DNA from: Candidula unifasciata
Taxonomy: Eukaryota > Mollusca > Gastropoda > Stylommatophora > Geomitridae
Length of the DNA: 64,000 nt
NCBI GenBank assembly: GCA_905116865.2
Contig: CAJHNH020006223.1
Span: 541,504 to 605,503 of the forward strand
Direction of reading: 5' to 3'
Shown: positions 10,160 to 20,428 of the stretch, piece after piece
How the letters are laid out: each line of letters starts with the position of its first letter
How positions within the stretch are numbered: the first letter of the stretch is position 1
The notes under the pieces: model-generated
The model's database searches: none
Told to the model about the DNA's origin: nothing
Seen by the model: only the letters and a program-made list of their open reading frames with translations
Position numbers and translations under genes: made by a program

Positions 10160-11093
10160 CAGTGTTGCCACTTTGAATGTTTTACATCCAGATTTAGATG
10201 TTTCCCATTGCATTTAGATGTTTTTAAAGGGGTAGAAAATTTTAGGCAAGAGAAAAAGTTGGAATGAACAAACAGTTTATGTTAGCTTTACAAAATCAAT
10301 CACAATAAACAAACAAAGGACGTTGCGTCGATTAGCCTTCATCGACACAAAACGAACAACACAGTACACATACACAGATATGCTCTAACTATGAAGTGAC
10401 TACACAGGACTCTAATGTACAAAATAAATGATACTCATCTGTGTCCCTGGCGAAAAATTTGGTTCAAGAGAATGACTGGGACAGCTACTAGCCTATTTAT
10501 CACCAAAGCGCGGGTGGGGAGTGAAAAACGGGGTCAGTAGGACAGCGTACATTGAGTGTCTAAAGAGGGAGGGGTTGGCCAATAAGACGTAACCAGGATT
10601 GGGTCGTAGGGTTGACATTTGTCCATCCTAGATGGCATTTTTGACCTTTAGATGGTGATGGTTCTCTACACGTTTTTCATTTGGAGTGAATTTATTAAAT
10701 CTAACCTAAGAAACAGGATGAAATTTGACCTCTTAAATGCTATCTTGACAATAAAATTCGGCCTGAAAAGAGTAGGAAAAGGCTGTTCCACTTATCAGCT
10801 CCCTGATCGGGTATTAAAAGAAATTGGAACAGCTAAAGCATACCAGAGTTATTGTAGATCTGAAGCTTCAACTTCATCATCCAAGCTAAGTTTATCCTGT
10901 GGATCTTGTAAGGCAGACTTCAGTAAAGATGAGGACATGATTCCTTAGGGTAAGTCATATTAATTGCTATGTAATTTGTGACTCTTTCCATTTGGATGTT
11001 TTTTCTAAATGTTTTCCACGCAAATATAGATGTTTTTAGATATTATTTGACTCCATTTTGGATGTTTTTTGTCAAAGAAAAGTGGCAACACTG
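10160..11093 (+). mobile_element. hAT transposon, 934 bp, internally deleted
   Basis: Inverted termini CAGTGTTGCCACTTT (10160-10174, and its complement ending at 11093) are flanked by a perfect 8-bp duplication GTTGGAAG (10152-10159 and 11094-11101). Repeated TTTAGATGTTT-type motifs crowd both subterminal regions, as expected for hAT transposase-binding sites. It lies in tetraspanin intron 1 and carries a transposase fragment at 10653-10948. Confidence 0.9.
10653..10948 (+). pseudogene. hAT-like transposase fragment
   Basis: The open frame contains NLRNRMKFDLLNAILTIKFG and GLKRVGKGCSTYQLPDRVL, resembling the conserved N-R-[LM]-K-x-[DE]-L-x-A-I-L-x-[IL]-x-[FY]-G-L-K-R stretch near the C-terminus of a hAT transposase subfamily. 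It then degenerates into a Ser-rich tail. At under 100 codons it cannot be functional. Its position between hAT termini with an 8-bp target duplication supports the assignment. The family reading is from memory of the motif. Confidence 0.6.
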
Positions 11094-11101
11094 GTTGGAA
11101 G

Positions 11102-11310
11102 TGCAGTTAGTACTGGTGTAATGTTTTTAATAATCAGCAGTAAACTGTAAACTACTGTCTTTGTTCTGTACGCCCACGCAGAGGCAAAGCGAGGGGAGCG
11201 TAAAAAGGGGGGGGGGGGAGCCGCACCGGATGCCATCATGGAGGGAAGTTGGGGGGGGGGGAAATGACAAAAATATGTAGTTTGAACATAAAAAAATGTG
11301 TGACAGGATA
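11102..11310. other. Spacer with poly-G tracts
   Basis: This is a spacer between the hAT element and the minisatellite, containing two G runs (about 11206-11218 and 11249-11260). Nothing else is supported. Confidence 0.3.
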
Positions 11311-12303
11311 TTTCCCCCACTGGGTGCCATCTGACATTACAAGGCAACTTATTGTGACAGGAAGTGTTCCACATTCGGTACCACCTGACCTTACAATGCA
11401 ACTAAGGGTGAAAGAAAGTGTTTCGCACCGGGTACCACCTGACCTTGTAATGCAACTAAGGGAGACAGGAAGTGTTCCGCACCGGGGACCACCTGGCCTT
11501 ACAATACAACTAATGGGAAAATAAAGTGTTCCGCACCGGGTACCACCTGACCTTACAATGAAACTAAGGGTAACAGGAAGTTTTTAGCACAGGATACCAC
11601 CTGATCTTGAAATGCAGTTAACGGTGGCAGGAAGTTTTCTGCACAGTTTACCACCTGATCGTGTAATGCAATTATCGGTGACAGGAAGTTTTCTGCACAG
11701 GTTACCACCTGATCTTGTAATGCAATTATCGGTGACAGGAAGTTTTCTGTACAGGTTACCACCTGATCGTGTAATGCAATTATCGGTGACAGGAAGTTTT
11801 CTGCACAGGTTACCACCTGATCTTGTAATGCAATTAACGGTGGCAGGAAGTTTTCTGCACAGGTTACCACCTGATCTTGTAATGCAATTATCGGTGACAG
11901 GAAGTTTTCTGCACAGGTTACCACCTGATCTTGAAATGCAGTTAACGGTGGCAGGAAGTTTTCTGCACAGGTTACCACCTGATCGTGTAATGCAATTATC
12001 GGTGACAGGAAGTTTTCTGCACAGGTTACCACCTGATCTTGTAATGCAATTATCGGTGACAGGAAGTTTTCTGTACAGGTTACCACCTGATCTTGTAATG
12101 CAATTATCGGTGACAGGAAGTTTTCTGCACAGGTTACCACCTGATCTTGTAATGCAATTAACGGTGACAGGAAGTTTTCTGCACAGGTTACCACCTGATC
12201 TTGTAATGCAATTATCGGTGACAGGAAGCTTTCTGTACAGGTTACCACCTGATCTTTCAATGCAATTAACGGTGACAGGAAGATTTCTGCACAGGGTACT
12301 ACG
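11310..12303. repeat. 54-bp-unit minisatellite, about 18 copies
   Basis: Head-to-tail units of exactly 54 bp, of the form GCACAGGTTACCACCTGATC ... GGTGACAGGAAGTTTTCT. The first four or five units are more diverged and the interior ones nearly identical. Because 54 is a multiple of three, both strands stay open for over 230 codons with an 18-residue period. This is a consequence of the repeat, not evidence of a protein. It lies inside tetraspanin intron 1. Confidence 0.95.
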
Positions 12304-12424
12304 TGATCATGATACGTAATACAACCACGATCGTGCCCTTGAAGCAAGCCCTTGCCCGAATTACGCTGAAAGACAGAAAGGAATGGTTTGGCAGTCTAAT
12401 ATACAGTTAGACTCAAATATATAT
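12304..12424. other. Spacer, unassigned
   Basis: A short unique spacer between the minisatellite and a LINE end. Nothing is supported here. Confidence 0.3.
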
Positions 12425-12585
12425 GAGTCCTTCTGTGGAAGAACATCTGGGCGAAAGTCGAGGAATAGACGAAAAAGGAGAGGGATAGACGGCGTAGCTG
12501 CGGTGTAAGATGAACAAATCCACCACTAAAGACACACGAGAAGCTCGGCTAATGCAGAAAACGACCACACTGAGTTACCATCCTA
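12425..12585 (+). pseudogene. LINE 3' end fragment
   Basis: It shares GATGAACAAATCCA...C-CGAGAAGCTC and the preceding GAATAGAnGnA blocks with the LINE at 14165-15200, so it is a short, strongly decayed 3' piece of that family. Confidence 0.5.
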
Positions 12586-12735
12586 AAGCTGTGTGACCAC
12601 AACAGAAAAAGAAAGAAGAGACCAAATATGAGTACACACACAGATACACACACGTATACAAACACACATGAATAGTTCTCAACATTTTCAAAGTAAGATA
12701 ACACCCTATTTCTGACTTTTTATCGTCATATTCCG

Positions 12736-12737
<2 letters not shown>

Positions 12738-12826
<89 letters not shown>
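12738..12826. repeat. (TA)n microsatellite
   Basis: About 44 uninterrupted TA units in tetraspanin intron 1. Confidence 0.97.
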
Positions 12827-12830
<4 letters not shown>

Positions 12831-13022
12831 TTCAGTGCACGCAAGACCAAGGTTCAGACATGGACGAACAATAAGAACTATACACTGGAGTTTAGAGCCG
12901 GGGAACACGATGAAGAAGAAAAATGTGCAATATGTTGTAAATATAAGCACCAGCTTTTGCTTGCAACAGGTCTTAAGTAAATATTGCTAATAAGACATGC
13001 TTAAAATGTATCATTTACTCAC

Positions 13023-13082
13023 CCAAAGAGAAAAGTTAAACACGAACAACACATACTTGACACACTCTGTGCATTGCCCCAT
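13023..13082 (-). CDS. Tetraspanin exon 1 (start codon, start of TM1)
   Basis: Minus-strand ATG at 13082-13080 followed by exactly 20 codons, MGQCTECVKYVLFVFNFSLW, then a perfect GTGAGT donor at 13022-13017. The M-G-x-C-x-x-C-x-K-Y-x-L-F-x-F-N pattern is the classic tetraspanin N-terminus: juxtamembrane cysteines for palmitoylation and the N-F-x-x-W entry to TM1. It ends in phase 0, exactly matching exon 2 at 5159, so the protein reads through ...FNFSLW|LLGCALLSVG. The first intron would be about 7.9 kb. I cannot say which tetraspanin subgroup it is; CD63-, CD151- or TSPAN-like all remain possible. Any promoter or 5' UTR exon should lie right of 13082. Confidence 0.85.
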
Positions 13083-14160
13083 ATTGACTGCCAGTAAATA
13101 ATGCAACCTGCTTGTGAAGTCCGTTAGCACATCACTGTTTATGATATCACAATAGACAACCCACACACCAGCTACGCCAAACGTTGTACAATTGTTCGTA
13201 CATTTGAGAGCGCAAACAACGCAGGTATCAGTTACAGTAACACAGTTTTGCAAACTTACGGCTATGTATATAATCACATAAAATATTCAATAGTTTATTG
13301 AATGAACTAGTACACTCAAATAGTCACACCAATAAAATATCATTTCATAAAACAATGCAGCAATTTTGCTGGTTTCGAAAGATGTACTGGGAGAATCATG
13401 CTGGCGCCAAACAGATGAGTACTAGAAGACAGGTAAAAGCATTCTTATGCGTGGGTTAACCTGATTTCTGTTTAGACTGCAAACTGTGTCAGCGGGAAAT
13501 AGATGCAGAAGGCATAAAATACGTAAACAGGAGCCGCACGTCCGGGCTGTGAGTAATTTGTCGGGCAATCTTTGGTGTGGTTAGCTGTATGTGCAAAGGT
13601 GGCGTTTATAACTGAGTAGATCATGTTATTTGTGCAGCTAAGAATAATACTCAGCGAATGCATTGTTTGAAGAAACCAGCTAGGCCTTTCTATGTTTCGG
13701 GTGGGGAAAAGTGGGTTTGGGTTGAAAAAAAAAAAGGGGGGGGGGGGAGGGGTGTAAAAAACGAAGGTGCTGAGCCTAGGGATTTGGGGCCGCATTGCCA
13801 ATACCTTTGCTACAAACTTTGCAGACAAGGATTTTCACTTTTCTTCCAGACAGAAGAAATATCCTTCACTTTCTGCTTGGGTTTCTGTACCTCATTGGAA
13901 ACGGGAGCGGGTGGGGTGGGGGGGGGGGGGAGAGAATAAATTAATGTGTTGGACTGAAAGGCGCAGATATCGCAGCCTAGATGTCAACCACAAGAAATGT
14001 TGTCAACCGACCTTGTAGAGACGATTTCAGAAAAAGAAGGCTCTAACGTCTTCCCATTAGTGTGTTTTGCACTGATGAGATAATCTTTGCTACGTAAATC
14101 AACGAATAGCTTTCCCTTTCTATTTGACTGATGTCAGAATAAAACAAACGTCAACACCTT
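13083..14160. other. Sequence upstream of the tetraspanin, unassigned
   Basis: This region should hold the 5' UTR and promoter of the tetraspanin, but I find no convincing core-promoter element. There are two G-rich runs (about 13735-13750 and 13915-13930). The overlapping open frames at 13472-14018 lack any family motif. Confidence 0.3.
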
Positions 14161-14164
14161 ACAT

Positions 14165-15200
14165 TTATAGATCAAGGAAGGGGTTCGATCGAGTCAGCGG
14201 ATACAAACTATGGAAAATTTTTAGAAGATTATGGTATTCAAGATCAATTGTTGAGTAACATCATGGCTCTCTACCAAGATTGTCAATGCACAATAAGAAC
14301 AGCAGAAAGAATGACAGACTGGTTTCCCATCTCATCAGGTCTCAGACAGGGATATGTCCTCTCACCATTGCTATTCATTACTTATACGGAAACAATAACA
14401 CAGGAGGCAAATACAGAAACTAAGGAAATAAATGAACTTCTTTTTTTTTTGCAGGCGATTAATGTCTAACACATCACAACGATCAGCATGTACAACACTA
14501 TATTGACTCCTTACACCAAACCTGCACAAGGAATTATATAGGAATAAACACCTCAATAACTGAAGTAATGAGGATTGGCAGAAAACATAATAGCATGAAC
14601 GTTCTTGTTAACACCACTGCAGTCAAACAAGTACGAGAATTTAAATGTCTAGGAAGCAGACTAGATAGAGAGATATAAACAAGAGTACAGAACGCAAATT
14701 CTGTGACCTACCAGTTAGCCCCACTGCTTAGACACCCAATTGTCTCCCTTCCATCAAAACAACAAATGATTAATAGCATCTTTATCCCTACGTTATCATT
14801 GCCAAGCATGGACAATGGATAGGGTACTTGAACAAAAAATAACTACATGTGAAATGCGCACAAAAAGAGGCAGGGTTACGAAAACCAGCATAAGAGAGAA
14901 AGTTGGAATAAGACCATGTCTGGATTATATTGACAGACAAAGAATTTAATGGTTCAGCTATCTAGTGAGAATGCAGCTAGATCAGTCTGCATATGAAACT
15001 TTTTACAGTAGAATATCTGGGAGGAAAGCGAGAGGAAGACCAAGAAATAGATGGACTAATAGTGTAGCTGAAACCTGCAAAAAGATGAACAAATCCATCA
15101 CCCAGGCCACCCGAGAAGCTCAAGACAAATTCAGAAAACCACGACACTGGGCTATATCTGGTATCAGTGAGGCGTCTAAAGAAGAAAGAAGAAGAATAAA
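14165..15200 (+). pseudogene. LINE ORF2: RT fingers/palm to C-terminus, decayed
   Basis: Frames read KGFDRVSGYKLWKI, LLSNIMALYQDCQCTIRTAE and SSGLRQGYVLSPLLF (the RT motif before the catalytic box). The catalytic box itself is destroyed by a poly-T insertion at about 14440. It continues EVMRIGRKHNSMNV, REFKCLGSRLDREI and a C-terminal GRKARGRPRNRWTNSVAETC. It ends just before a GAAGAAAGAAG tail. Stops are frequent, so it is dead. A shorter relative lies at 12425-12585. Confidence 0.75.
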
Positions 15201-15235
15201 ACACATTTGTCGCTGACTGAACATTGTACCAGAAA

Positions 15236-15300
15236 ACAAGAATAGACCCACTGCCTTCCTAACAGAGCTGTCCGCCGGAGTTTACAGCCGGTAAATGCGA
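15236..15300. repeat. Repeat-5, internally deleted copy
   Basis: AGAATAGACCCACTGCC is joined directly to CCGCCGGAGTTTACAGCCGG, the two ends of Repeat-5 without its centre. A GAA-rich tail (15302-15375) follows. Confidence 0.6.
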
Positions 15301-15301
15301 A

Positions 15302-15375
15302 ACAGAAGAAGAAGAAGAAGAAGAACAAGAAGAAGAACAAGAACAAGAACAAGAACGAGAAAAAGAACAAGAAGA
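15302..15375. repeat. GAA/GAACAA-rich tract
   Basis: Imperfect GAA repeat with interspersed ACA, directly after the Repeat-5 end. It was probably seeded by that element's tail. Confidence 0.8.
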
Positions 15376-16140
15376 AGATAGTACAAAGACACGTTACTTA
15401 AAGGATTTTCAAGGGAGTGTTTTAAAACAGCAGAAGGCTTGTTCTGAGACAAAAGCAAAAATCTTTGCGCTGGAAACATGTGGGCTATTCTCTGTAATAC
15501 AAAGATAAGTATAAATATAAAAACGACGAGTAACATATTTTACTATGATAAAGTAACTGCCGTTACTCCACCACAACGAATTCACGAAACCCTTACAGAG
15601 ATTCTACACCAACAGTATATACTAGTAAGTATTTACGAACTCTATAAACTAAGGACTGCAAGTCTATATCCAACAAATGTATCCCGCGTTGAATGCATTT
15701 GTTTAGGATATGTGCTGGGGCATCTGATCCCTATTATAGCTGGTTTCTTAACCATCCTCTCCAGATTTAAAAACAAATAACAATTTCTTCCTTTCCTTCT
15801 ATTCACTCCTCCAAACATAGTATTAAAACTATCTTCACCAAATGATATACACTTGTCATGAAGACCAAACTCTTGTATCTTATCACTTGTAATTGTTTCA
15901 ATTGTTCTAACTAAAAAACACAATTTTATGCATTTTCCACGTGGTTACCACATGATATCACTGACAGTGTTCATATTGTCTTGGCTGATAAAATTGTGGA
16001 CAAATCTGCGAATTTCCACAATTGTTTGTGGATGCTCACATTTACTCGTGAAGTGTAGAAGACATCCGCAGAAATGAGGACGATTGGCAATCCTAGTACA
16101 ACAACCACCTGGAATTAAAAATAAAACTGAAAAAAAAATG
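15376..16140. other. Unassigned, possibly decayed transposon
   Basis: Minus-strand frames (for example FGLHDKCISFGEDSFNTMFG) are interrupted and I cannot place them. They may be the downstream remainder of the piggyBac-like relic at 16320-16665, on the same strand, but this is weak. Confidence 0.3.
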
Positions 16141-16263
16141 ACTGAGTGTTTAGAGAGCAATGGCAAACTACTGAAAATAAATTTGCTAAGCAAAACCACA
16201 GCAGGTAAAAAAAAAATGCCGATGTTGGTTTTGCAACGTCCTGTAAAGGATGCACAGCTAACT
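16141..16263 (+). repeat. SINE-1, 3' part only
   Basis: The part from GCAATGGCAAACTACTG to CGTCCTGTAAAGGATGCACA matches the SINE-1 3' half; the tRNA head is missing. It interrupts the piggyBac-like sequence. Confidence 0.75.
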
Positions 16264-16319
16264 TGTTAAATATCTGACAATGCAAATCCAACAGTCTTTA
16301 CAAAGTAAAACAACAGCAA

Positions 16320-16665
16320 GCTCTAGCATTATTCTAGAAGATATTTTCTCGCTTGGGTAATCAGCACCTCCATGAATACCCTTCATAGTGACATGAGATC
16401 AATATGTACCAGGAACTGCTTTCATATAGTTTATTACTTGATGTGAAGTCACTTCATTTTGTTGGAATTAACTGTCTCTGCTAAAGCGCCCTCTCCACAG
16501 CAACATAAACTCATCAACACTTATGTCTCTTTCCCGTGCAGGAACTGGCTTCAATATGGAATTCGTGGGCTCTAGAATCGAGTGTATTTTAAATGTGTAT
16601 GTTTTTGTTTTGTTTTGTAAACTGGAAAAGCAGGAGGGTTCAAATAAAATATTGTCCAAGATGGG
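16320..16665 (-). pseudogene. piggyBac-like transposase relic
   Basis: The minus-strand frame gives STLEPTN-type sequence then PVPARERDISVDEFMLLWRG and RFSRDS. This resembles the piggyBac block (D-E-S-M-x-x-[FW]-[KR]-G-R-[LF]-S-x-R-Q) containing the first catalytic Asp; here Asp is present in SVDEF. After a stop, KGIHGGADYPSEKISSRIML and a VVLL-K-x-C-W-x-C segment follow, in the order seen in piggyBac proteins. The upstream acidic SSLITEGEESDENS at about 16950-17030 (minus) would be its N-terminal region. Multiple stops and a SINE insertion make it dead. The assignment rests on motif memory. Confidence 0.5.
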
Positions 16666-17177
16666 GAAAAAGGTAAGCAGGAAATGAAGTCCTTTTTAAT
16701 TTATTACTTTGCATAGAAAGGAATATTAAACGACTTATTCTTTGAAAAGATTTGTTAGTGGCCAGGTTTCCAGACTGGGATGTGACCTACTGTGATACTA
16801 AGAAAAAAAGTTCGTTTACCCCGTCAACAAATAATATAGAATAAATCAGCCCTTTTTTTCAGAGGGGTGCACCAACACCAGTATCTTCATCACATGCAAT
16901 TTGATAACGAGGTGTATACAGGTATAGTGAAATATATCGCTGGTGTTGGCAGAAACAGTGAGTATACAGTGGGATCTTCTAAAGCCACAGAATTCTCGTC
17001 ACTTTCTTCACCCTCTGTGATCAGTGAACTTTCTGTCACTTACGTCATCATCACTATCTATAAAAGATGTACAGCTTCTGTTGCTGCTTCAGGCCATTTC
17101 ATAATGCTTCTAACAGAACAAAATGCTTATGAATAAAGCTCATTGAAACAAAAAAGACGCATTGTAATAGACAACTT

Positions 17178-17435
17178 TCGCTGAAATACACCCTTATCTG
17201 GGTTCCAGGGCCCCATCGTAGGCAAAATAAGAATAGACCCACTGCCTCCCCCACAAGCATGTGGTAAGAGTCGACTAACTAGGGGTTTCTTCGGAAGTGC
17301 ATCTGTCCTAGCGGCAGGGAACAACCAGCAACACACAAATGAACTAGTAAAACTGATGTACACGCACAGCTCATTCCCTGGCACAAATGGACATACAATC
17401 AGGACTTTCCGCCGGACGTTACAGTTGGTGGACAA
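17178..17435. repeat. Repeat-5 copy
   Basis: The ordered Repeat-5 blocks (GGGTTCCAGGGCCCC, AATAGACCCACTGCC, AAGAGTCGACTA, CCGCCGGACGTTACAG) are followed by AAGAAGAAGAGG. Confidence 0.75.
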
Positions 17436-17649
17436 AGAAGAAGAGGAAGGAGAAAACTGAAATACAAATTGCGCACTGTAAAGAAAGCGCATACCGTAAA
17501 ACAAAAACTAGTCACGAAAAAAAAATGCTCACCATAGTAGAAAAAAGCACTGTAGAAGAAAACGCGTGTTGTAACTAGCAGTGAAACAAAAATGCAACCT
17601 GCCACATCCTACAAGTATTGAAGAGTACGGTACTTTGACCACATTCAAA
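17436..17649. other. Spacer, unassigned
   Basis: A-rich spacer between Repeat-5 and the LINE ORF1 relic. Nothing is supported. Confidence 0.3.
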
Positions 17650-19828
17650 TTCAAATTCTCTTTCGTTGACCACTTTCAGCTAGGTCCGCTCACATTTCTG
17701 CTCACTTTCCTTTCAGCTATATTTGTGGTGACGTTTTCTGGTCTCGATCTCATTTGGTTTTGGATTGTGTTCAATATTTGTCGCTTTCTATTTGTTGTGG
17801 TTTCCGCTCTTGCTGTTGCGTTTGTAATTTGGCTGGCCCTGTGCTGCGAACCAGATGATTGGGTATTGAATCGATTTATTGTGGTATTCCTTGGCTGTTT
17901 GTTGTTTCCGGGGAAAGTAAATTGCCTATCCTAAAAAGGACCGGCGGTTGATTGACTTGGGGAGGTACTGATGGCAATACTGGTGAGGTCTGGTATTATT
18001 TGGTGATTTTCTCGTATCCTTGTTGTAAAGTACTGCTCCTACATAGGGTTTCGGTAATTTTGGCCTTGGTTGTGTCGTATCTGGTATTAGTGTTTGAGGT
18101 AACGGTGTCGACCTCGTTTGACTTCAGGTTTTGGCTGTCGATATGGTTCCTCTGGTGATGACCATAGAACATCATCATCTGGCAGTTCTGAGTTAAAGAA
18201 GTCCGGGTCCTCCAGCTCCCTGATGCGTTGGTTTATTTGATTAGTAGTTTCGACCGGAAACTGTTTCATCAGCGGCGTTGGTGTTTTCTTATCTGGTGTT
18301 TGATGTGGTTTTTTTCTGGGTCTCGGCTCCATGTATTTGCTGCCTTCTTGCTGCTTCTTTCCGTGCTTTCTCTCTTTCTTCCATCACTCTGTTGGTTGCT
18401 TGCAGTTCCTTATTAAGTCTGTTGTTTTCTTCGTATGCTCTACGTAACTTTTCCTCTGTTTCAGCTAGTGCCTTCTTGATCATTGCGACTTCTTTCGCGA
18501 GAAGTTGTTGGTTATCCCGCAGATCATTGATGCCCGCCTCGTCTTCCCTTGCTTTAGTTGGTTGTTCCTTTTGTGTCTGGATAGTGGCCAGTGCATTCAT
18601 GATGTCCTCCTTGAATTTCGTCATCTCTGCTGTCATCCGTTTCTCGGGTGTCAAGAGTCGCCTGCATTATAGCTCACATGCCTGTTATTTCATCTCTGTC
18701 TTCATCTCGTTGGGATTTGGATGCTTCTTTCTCGTCTCTGAGAGCTTGGATGTCACTTTTGAGTTGAGCCACCTCGTTGCTCAATTTGGTGGTAATGGCT
18801 GCAGTTATGTCTTGGGTTGCTTCGTGTCTTCTGCGGGCCTCATGGTATGGAATCTTTTCCCGTATGGCCGTGGTTGCTATTTCTCTGCCTTGTTGCAGAT
18901 AGGGGCACCCCAGGTATCTGGTGCTGCGCTGGCCGTAGCAGTTTGCGCACTTCCTGTTCGGATTGGGAGACCTAAAGTCTGTGTCCAGCTTTGCCAGCAG
19001 GCAATTGTTGAAGGCATGGGGTTGTGAACAGTATCGGCATACTTCATGTTCGCTCACACAAGTGGCCCGGGAGTACCATGCTTTTTGACAACGAGAGCAC
19101 TGGATCACCTGTGGCACGTATTGCTCTGGTCTTTGCATTCTTTGATTAAGGTAAATTTTATCCGGGATGTGTTCTCCTTCCGATGTTATCACCGCCACTG
19201 GCAATGGATGCCGTTTTGAGCCCAGTCTCTCTGCTTGGTTGATGTTGACATTGGGGTTTTCTTTCCTTATTTGTTGCAGAATTTCTTCGTTGCTCCATTG
19301 CAGGTTGACTCTTCGGATCACCCAGCGTCTTACATTCTGGAAGATTGTGGCCGTCACAGTTATCTCCTCGGATAGTCGGAGTTCTTTCTTGCCGTTGTGT
19401 TGGATGTCATCCAGCATGTCTGAGGTGCGGTTGGTTCTGTTTAGTGAAGCTATCACTCCTTCTCGAGTTCTTCTAATCTTTGCGACTACCCTCTTGCCTA
19501 ATATGATCTCTAGCATATTGATCAATGTTAGCGTTGCCAGTGTAGTGATTGCTGTCCGGCCCGAGCTGGTCTGTCGTAGAAATATTGTGGCAGGAAATTC
19601 ATAGCTGCCTGTCTTTCGTCGATCTGGAGATGTTTGTGGAGTTGGCTGTGTTGGTTCAGGTGACGCTGGAACGTCACTCAGGGCCTCACTGGTAGTCGGG
19701 GCGTCTTCCTGTGATCCGGTAGTAACTGTCTGCGTCTTCCTGGCCGCCGAGTTAGATCGGGTAGATCGGTCAGTGATTTGTTTCCTCTGTCCGTTGCGCT
19801 TTCCGTTGGGTTTGTTTCTCCGAGACAT
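17650..19828 (-). pseudogene. LINE ORF1 (gag-like, three zinc knuckles), frameshifted
   Basis: The minus-strand ATG at 19828 opens 384 codons: a Ser/Thr/Pro-rich N-terminus, a middle domain (AERLGSKRHPLPVAVITSEG region, RRM-like position), then three knuckles. The first two read C-x2-C-x4-Y-x4-C (His replaced by Tyr) and C-x2-C-x3-H-x4-C; the third starts CANCYGQR (His replaced by Arg). An acidic/basic coiled-coil stretch follows. The frame breaks at 18674, continues at 18654-18289 (coiled coil EEKLRRAYEENNRLNK) and 18332-18087, and then as a Gln/Pro-rich tail to about 17650. The triple knuckle is typical of Jockey/I-group LINE ORF1 nucleic-acid chaperones. The element is dead. It lies downstream of, not upstream of, the ORF2 at 20429-23990. 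Confidence 0.85.
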
Positions 19829-20190
19829 GGTGCTTGCGGAGAAGGCCTCTCGCTCTGGTAAATGCTTTGGTACTGATGCTGCCTATCCTCACCAAGGACC
19901 AGCAGATATAGTATTGTGTTATGTAGGTTTCAATCCTATCTGATGACAATAGCGGAGAAGTCCTCTCGCTCTGCCTATCCTCAAAGGGACCAGCATGTAC
20001 TGTATTGTGCGGGTATCAATACTATCTGATGATTCGCTGATATGGTGGAGCCGATGCCGCCGATGCCGTTTTGACACATGGAAGGGACTCCATAAAACAC
20101 AGTAATGCAAGCGGCAAGCGTGTAGCTTATTAGACAAACTAGATACCAGCCGTACTGACTGGCTGACTTTCTACCCCAAAAGGACATCAG
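19829..20190 (-). repeat. LINE 5' UTR with two tandem units
   Basis: Directly upstream of ORF1 two similar ~100-bp units occur, each with GCGGAGAAGnCCTCTCGCTCTG ... TATCCTCA...GGACCAGCA...ATCTGATGA (plus-strand reading). Tandem 5' UTR monomers are known LINE promoter arrangements; promoter function here is inference. Confidence 0.6.
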
Positions 20191-20197
20191 GTTCAGG

Positions 20198-20426
20198 TTA
20201 GTTGCATATCCTTTACAGGAAGTTGCAGAACAAACCCCAGCAGCTCCTTGCTGTTTTGTGGTTTCTCTAGAAAAATTTACGTCCAGTAGTTTGCCATTGC
20301 TTCTTGAACGGTCGGCCCACTGATACTTCTGTCGAAACCAACGCTAGGTGCATGGCCCGCAGCTGGGATCGACCGGCAACCCGGCATTACGAAGCGTTCG
20401 CATCGACTTAGCCACAGAGCCGACAC
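20198..20426 (-). repeat. SINE-1 copy (tRNA-derived)
   Basis: A near full-length SINE-1: minus-strand head GTGTCGGCTCTGTGGCTAAG, B-box region, and tail CTGTAAAGGATATGCAACTAA. It sits exactly between the 3' tail of the ORF2-bearing LINE and the 5' region of the ORF1-bearing LINE. Confidence 0.85.
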
Positions 20427-20428
20427 CA

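Noticed and set aside
11553..12347. 264-codon and 235-codon proteins over the minisatellite
   Set aside because: Open frames on both strands follow from a stop-free 54-bp unit; there is no start context, domain or conserved flank to suggest a gene.
18278..19027. 249-codon plus-strand hydrophobic protein
   Set aside because: Antisense shadow of the LINE ORF1, which has clear zinc-knuckle and coiled-coil motifs on the other strand.
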